From Symbiodinium natans (taxonomy: Eukaryota; Sar; Dinophyceae; Suessiales; Symbiodiniaceae): a DNA stretch of 64,000 nucleotides. Positions 46,701-52,700 of the stretch are shown one piece after another. The DNA lies in contig CAJNDS010002813.1 in NCBI GenBank assembly GCA_905221605.1, forward strand, positions 110,001 through 174,000, written 5' to 3'. The notes below the pieces were generated by a model. The model did not search any database and was not told the DNA's origin. It was given only the letters and a program-made list of their open reading frames with translations. Position numbers and translations under genes: made by a program. Positions within the stretch are counted from its first letter, which is position 1; each line of letters starts with the position of its first letter.

Positions 46701-49700
46701 GCAAGCGCAACAAGAAGCTCAGCTTCAAATGGGTTGGTCGTACTGAGTTCGACATCCTTACCAAACCCCACACTTCGGAAGAAGCTGTTAAAGATTTCCC
46801 ATGTATGCCTACGGTTCCCATGTCCAATCATCAACATAGGGACAAGATCCCTGTTTCCCGCGCTCTTACTGCCGAGCAAGTTCAGGAAGCTATGGCTATG
46901 GTTGCCAGGCCAGTAGGAAGAAAAGAGCTGTTAGCTGATCCTCAGGCCCAAGCTTCTCTTGACGTTGAATGGGAAAAGTTGATGAAGAAGAAAGCCTGGG
47001 ACATGTCATCTGTTCGTGAATGGGAAGAAGTCTCTAAAGAGGCAGCCAAAAGAGGAAAGAAGGCCCACGTTGGCAAAATCTTTGAAATCTGCGTGGAAAA
47101 GGGCAGTGAGCTTCCTAAAGGGAATCCCTTACGGAAGTTCAAGGGTAGGACCGTCTTTCAGGGCAACAATGTGAAGGACGAGAACAATGACACCGCTCTC
47201 TTTAGTGAGCTGGGCTCTAGTCCCGCCACCATGGAAGCGGGTAAGGTTCTCGACGCCTATGGCCATGCCCCCGGCCACGATGTGGAACAGGGGGATGGTA
47301 AACAGGCGTACACGCAAACGACTCTGAAAGGCGCTGACACTTGGGTCAGGCTCCCACGTGAGCGTTGGCCTAAGGAGTGGGTCGGCAAGTTTAGGGACCC
47401 CGTCGTCCGCCTCAGATTGGCTCTTTACGGGCACCCAGACAGCGGGGGCTTCTGGGAGCAACATTGCGAAAAGCGCTTGCGGGAGGTTGGTTTTGAGCTC
47501 GTGTTTCCCGCTGCATGGCCATCTGTCTTTTATCATCCCACATTGAAGCTTTTATTAGCCGTGTATGTAGATGATTTCAAGATGGCCGGGCCAAAAGAGA
47601 ACCTAGCCAAGGGTTGGGAACTCATCGGCTCTCGCATCGATATGGATACACCTACTCCCATCGGAAGATATCTGGGATGTGAACACTTATCTCAGTCTTC
47701 ATCGCTTGGAAAAGCCGATCATCCTTTTGCGCATGTCTTCGACAAATCCCTTCCTGATCCCGCTGCCAAACCTGCCACTGCCGCAGCCAAAGAAGATTTC
47801 ACCGAATACTACCCTGAAGAAGGGATGGTTGTCCGACATCACGTTCAGCCCCGCAAGGCGTTGTTCAAGCCTCGCGCGGCGGAAGCCGTCGCACTTGACC
47901 TTAGTCCGCACAGACTCACATTGATGCGCCCTCTAGGTTCTGAGGCCGCGCCAGACGAGCTCTGGGACACGGGGGGTGCTAAGCACAAACGTGATCACTT
48001 ATGGACAGGTGCTACTTATCTTGCCGCCAACGGTCACACCGAGCGTTCCGCAATGGCAGCCGTGAAAAAGATTAGAGACAAACTTAATGCCAAGAAAGCA
48101 GCCCGCAAACACGCTTTCTATGATGTCAATCAGTTGAGTGATCATCAGGGTTGTATGTATGCTAAGACCAGACAAGTCGTCTATGACATGAGTTCCTTCT
48201 TGCAGCAGGCCATCGACCGCTACAAAGAACTCACTGGTCCCGAGTGGCATAACCTTAAAAAGGTATCAACGCCCTTCTATGATGACAAAATCGCTCGCCC
48301 CACTGACGCGGAGGCTGAACCCAAAGGCAAGCTTGCTCCTATTGCGAGTCGTGTGCTCATGAAGTTGCTGTTTGCAGCAAGGATGGCTCGTTATGACTTA
48401 TTACGTGCTGTCCAGGGTTTAGCTAGCCGGGTCACTAAGTGGTCTGCCGACTGTGACAAGGCACTGCACAGACTCATGTGTTATGTGGCGTCCACTCTTG
48501 ACCATCGAATGACCTGCTTTATAGGAGACTCCCTTGATAAGTGTAAGCTCTGGCTGTTCGCTGATTCTGATCACGCAGGCGAACATGACAACAAAAGCAC
48601 TTCAGGAGGTTTCCTCGCGTTGGTAGGACCCAACACCTACTTTCCCTTGTCCGCTTTTAGCAAAAAGCAAACGAGCACCGCGCTTAGTTCCACTGAAGCA
48701 GAAGTCGTATGTGCGAACGTTACTCTGCGAGCCTTGGGTCTTCCTTCATCTGCACTATGGAGCGTGCTCCTGAACGCGGGGGGGGATACAGCTCCCAAGC
48801 CTCTTCGTAGTGACATTGCTAAGCACGATTTCAAACCCAAATCTTATCCTTTCCAGGGAATCTCGACCATCAACAAGACAGGACGTCATCTCCTTGCAGA
48901 CGGAAGGATTGTGGAGTTTTTTAGCAAAAGTAGCTCTTTACCCTTTCCCGTTGAGCTGACTAGTCACCCTATTAGGGATCTTTGGTTACTCCAAAAGGGG
49001 AAGTGGACTTTGCATCAAAGGGCGGTTGCTTGGGAAGAATTGGATGAAGACGAACGCACTCTGCCTCCAGATGATTTCGAGTATGGCATCCTCGTGTATA
49101 GAAGGTCCACCGCAGAATACCGCCGCCACGCGGAAGCGGAGGCCATCCTTCAGAGGGAAGCCGAGGGCATAAGGGGTTCGGGGGGTGGTGTCGATACTGA
49201 GGTTGGAGTCACTAGGAAACCTTGCGACTTCGGACTAATAATGTCTGTGCCTCATTCGATTCAGCCAGTTGTCTTAGAGGATAATCAGGCCACCATCCGC
49301 ATCCTAGAGTCTGGAAAATCCCCAGCCTTCCGTCATTCTGACAAGACTCAAAGAATCAATTTAGGATGGATCGCAGAGCAGTTTCGTAGGAAGCACTATG
49401 ACCTTGCTTACATCAACACCAATCTTCAAGCTGCTGACATCCTTACAAAACCCTTTACCAATGCTGAAAAGTGGCGAAATGCCTTGCTATTGATGGGAAT
49501 CACTCAGCGGAAGCTCGAGAGCCGTAAGGCTACACCGGCCAGCGTTCCGCCACCCGCCGTTGCGAGCGACTCGAGGCCCGACAGCAAAACGAAGCGGGTC
49601 ATTATAGAGGTTTGCTGTAGTGATGACTCCATCATTGGGGAAATAGCTCATCATGAGTTTCCCGAGTGTAAGGTAGTTAGAGTCACCGAAAGCATGGACC

Positions 49701-52700
49701 TTAACTCACCAGATACCCGTAGAGCCATCATCGACATTGCTAAAGAACACCACCGAGCTGGCGCTCGTGTTCTAACATGGGTTAGCTTGCCTTGCACTGG
49801 TGGCAGTCAATGGACTAGAATCAACCTTAAGGTTCCCAAAAATAGAGATGCTGTGCTTGATGCCAGAAGAAAGTTCAAGAAGTTGTGGGCATCATTCGTT
49901 GATCTTTCTCAGGGCCTTGATAAGGCGTCCGTCGACTACTGTGTTGAATGGCCAAGGGACTGTGAGTATTGGGGATGGGACAAAGTGAGGAAGTGGCTTG
50001 ATAGGCATCCGTTTGTTTATGCCAAATTTGATGGTTGCAGGTTCGGATTGCATAACAAGAAGGGTGTTCCCGTGAAAAAGCCGTGGTGTGTTGCCACTAC
50101 CCTTCAAACAGTGTACAATCGTCTCAATGACAAAAAGTGCACTCGTAGCCACGAGCATGCTAAATGCCTGAAGGAATCAGAAAATTACAGTAAACCTCTT
50201 GCACGGGCTATTCACAAAGCCTTTAAGGAAGTGAACTCCTCTGCAGCGGCTAGATCAAGCTCCCCTGTAGTCCCAGCGTGCCCAGCCATCATCACCTCGC
50301 CGACCATGACCGAGTTTCTGACTGACGAGGAACGCCAGCAGCGTGTCGCGGAGTTCAAGCAAGCGCTAGTGGACCCCGACCGCCTGGCTGACGCCATGGC
50401 TGGCATCCTTCTTCCACCGAGTTTCAGTGACCTGGCGGAAGCTGTGGTTGAGCCACAGGATGACGATGCTGACGACGACTTATTTCTCGGCACAATTCCC
50501 ATCTACCGCTGGCGGGAGCTGCGTGAAGAGGACCCTTCGTCCCATTGGACGGTGCTTTACGAGCGATTCTATCGCAAGCACGGAGTCCGTGTGTTTTCGG
50601 AGACCGAGATTGATGCCTCCGTGCTTCGTGACTCCACCCTGGGGGGTTGGATACAGATCCTTTACCGACATGCTCAGGATCTGGCCACCCTGGCGTTTGG
50701 ACCGAAGGCGGGCGGTGCAATCGATTCCACTAAGCACTATGACATTTGCCGCAGAATTGCCAATCTTAGCGTAGGCGCTTCCGACTTCCAGTATTTTGCG
50801 AAGACTTCGAGTCTTGTCGAGAAGCTCTTTACTCCTGCCCTTCAGCGCATTTCACTCCCTCCGGAAGAGAGGCGACGGTTCTTGATCGTCGGAGACTCTT
50901 CCCTTGCGTTGTGCCATTACACGGGGCGGAAGCCTACGCACCGCATGACCATTGAGCCGCTCATGCAAGACGTTTTCAGGAACAATCCAGAAGTGGAGAG
51001 CCTAATCTACTCAATGAAGTGGGGGTATCACCTCGACCAGCTCATCGATGAGGCGCTCAAGCACCTTAACGAGGCGAGGGATCACCACCCGGAAGGGGCG
51101 GCTACCCACATCATTTTTGGATGGTCAGGAAACGATGTATGGGGCCAACACGGCTATCATGGCTACACTTGGCATCTTCAGAGCAAGTTCACAAAGCGAA
51201 CAGCCGAGGAGCTCGAGCAGATTGACACTTGGCCTGCAAAGCAGAAGCTTCGTGTTGATCGGGCGTGTGAGAGAGCGTGCAAGCTCCTCCACCGGACTGA
51301 CGTCTCGGGTGTGTCTTTCTTGATGGGCAGCCATCACTCCTGTTTCTTCCCGGTCGGGGAGCTCTATGACAGGTGCATGAAGAATCACGCCCGAGATCTG
51401 ATGAGCGGAGGATGCACCATCATTGACCCTGTGGAGCTCTATGAGCAGACCAGCAGGCCTGATGGCTTCCACGCTGACGCGTCGGATCAAAATCTGCAGA
51501 GCACCCTTAGGTGGCACGCGGCGATGCTCCGCGGCATACTCACAGATTACCGCCTTCTCGCTGTTGAGCAGCAACTCATCGCAAATCAAAGAGAAGCCGT
51601 TTTTCATGCACACTTTGTGTTGAACAAGCCCGAACCGTTCCTCACCGTGCCCCCTGCGTCCGGTAGAATCCTTTCCAAGATTGTCGATTCACCGGACCCA
51701 CCTCTGGCGAGGGAGGCAGAAGAGGAGATTGTGTTGGCCGGTCCACTCCTGGCGGAGGCGGAGTACGAAGTTGTCGACGACGACTCGGCTCAGAGCTGCA
51801 ATCCGCAGCCCATCACTGAGTTAGACTTTGCCAGGAATGACACCAGGCCTGGCGCAGGTTGCGTCCTCGCGATTGAAGACAGCGACCCGATCAACGTGGT
51901 TGCTGAGGAACACCTCGTCATGGCCAACCAAGCGGCAGAGGGCATCACGCAGGAAGAACTCACCGCGGTCGCGGCTGAAGAGGAAATTACCCTCCTCAGT
52001 CAATTCGTGGAGCAGGATGATGATCCATATGAGAATGCCGACACCTACTCCTTGAAGAGAGCTGAAGTGGTCGCGCCTCCTTCTCCCGTGGTCGTCATCA
52101 GTGACCCCGACGCCCCTCAGCCGAGCGAGGCCGTTTCTCAGGCACCCCTTGTCCCCAAGGCAAAGCCGAGGCCTCCCACGCTGCCGCGTTGGGTTACTGC
52201 CGATCAGCTCCCCGATCTGCCGGATGATTACCGTTTCCTCACGGAGAACGCCCGGGTCTGCTTGTCGAAGAAGATGTCCTTCCTTGCCCGGGGATTCGCC
52301 AATCGGCGAGCGCCAGAAATGGCGGTCCACATCTCAGCCAGGGACAATTCTATTGAATGGTCCGAATTTTTCGAGAAGTTGGGAATGATGTGGAGAGGCC
52401 TCCGTGTGGAGCACGTGGTGGACGTCCTCAAATCCACTCACGACAAAGTGCGGTTCGAAGTCAAGGTTGTCATTAAACCCGACAGGGAGGTCCAGCTGCG
52501 TGCCTTTAGAGCGATTCAGGGGCACGACGGCATACTCCTCTCGGAAGAGACGGACGTGATGGCACTGAACACCCACTCGTACCATCTGTCCTCTCTTTGG
52601 CAACCCAATTTGGCAAACAGGCCCAGGGTGGGAACCACTGGTTACACCAGCGAGGCCTTCGAAAGCATGCCAAAGTTGGCTTACCACGGCACGTATCGTT

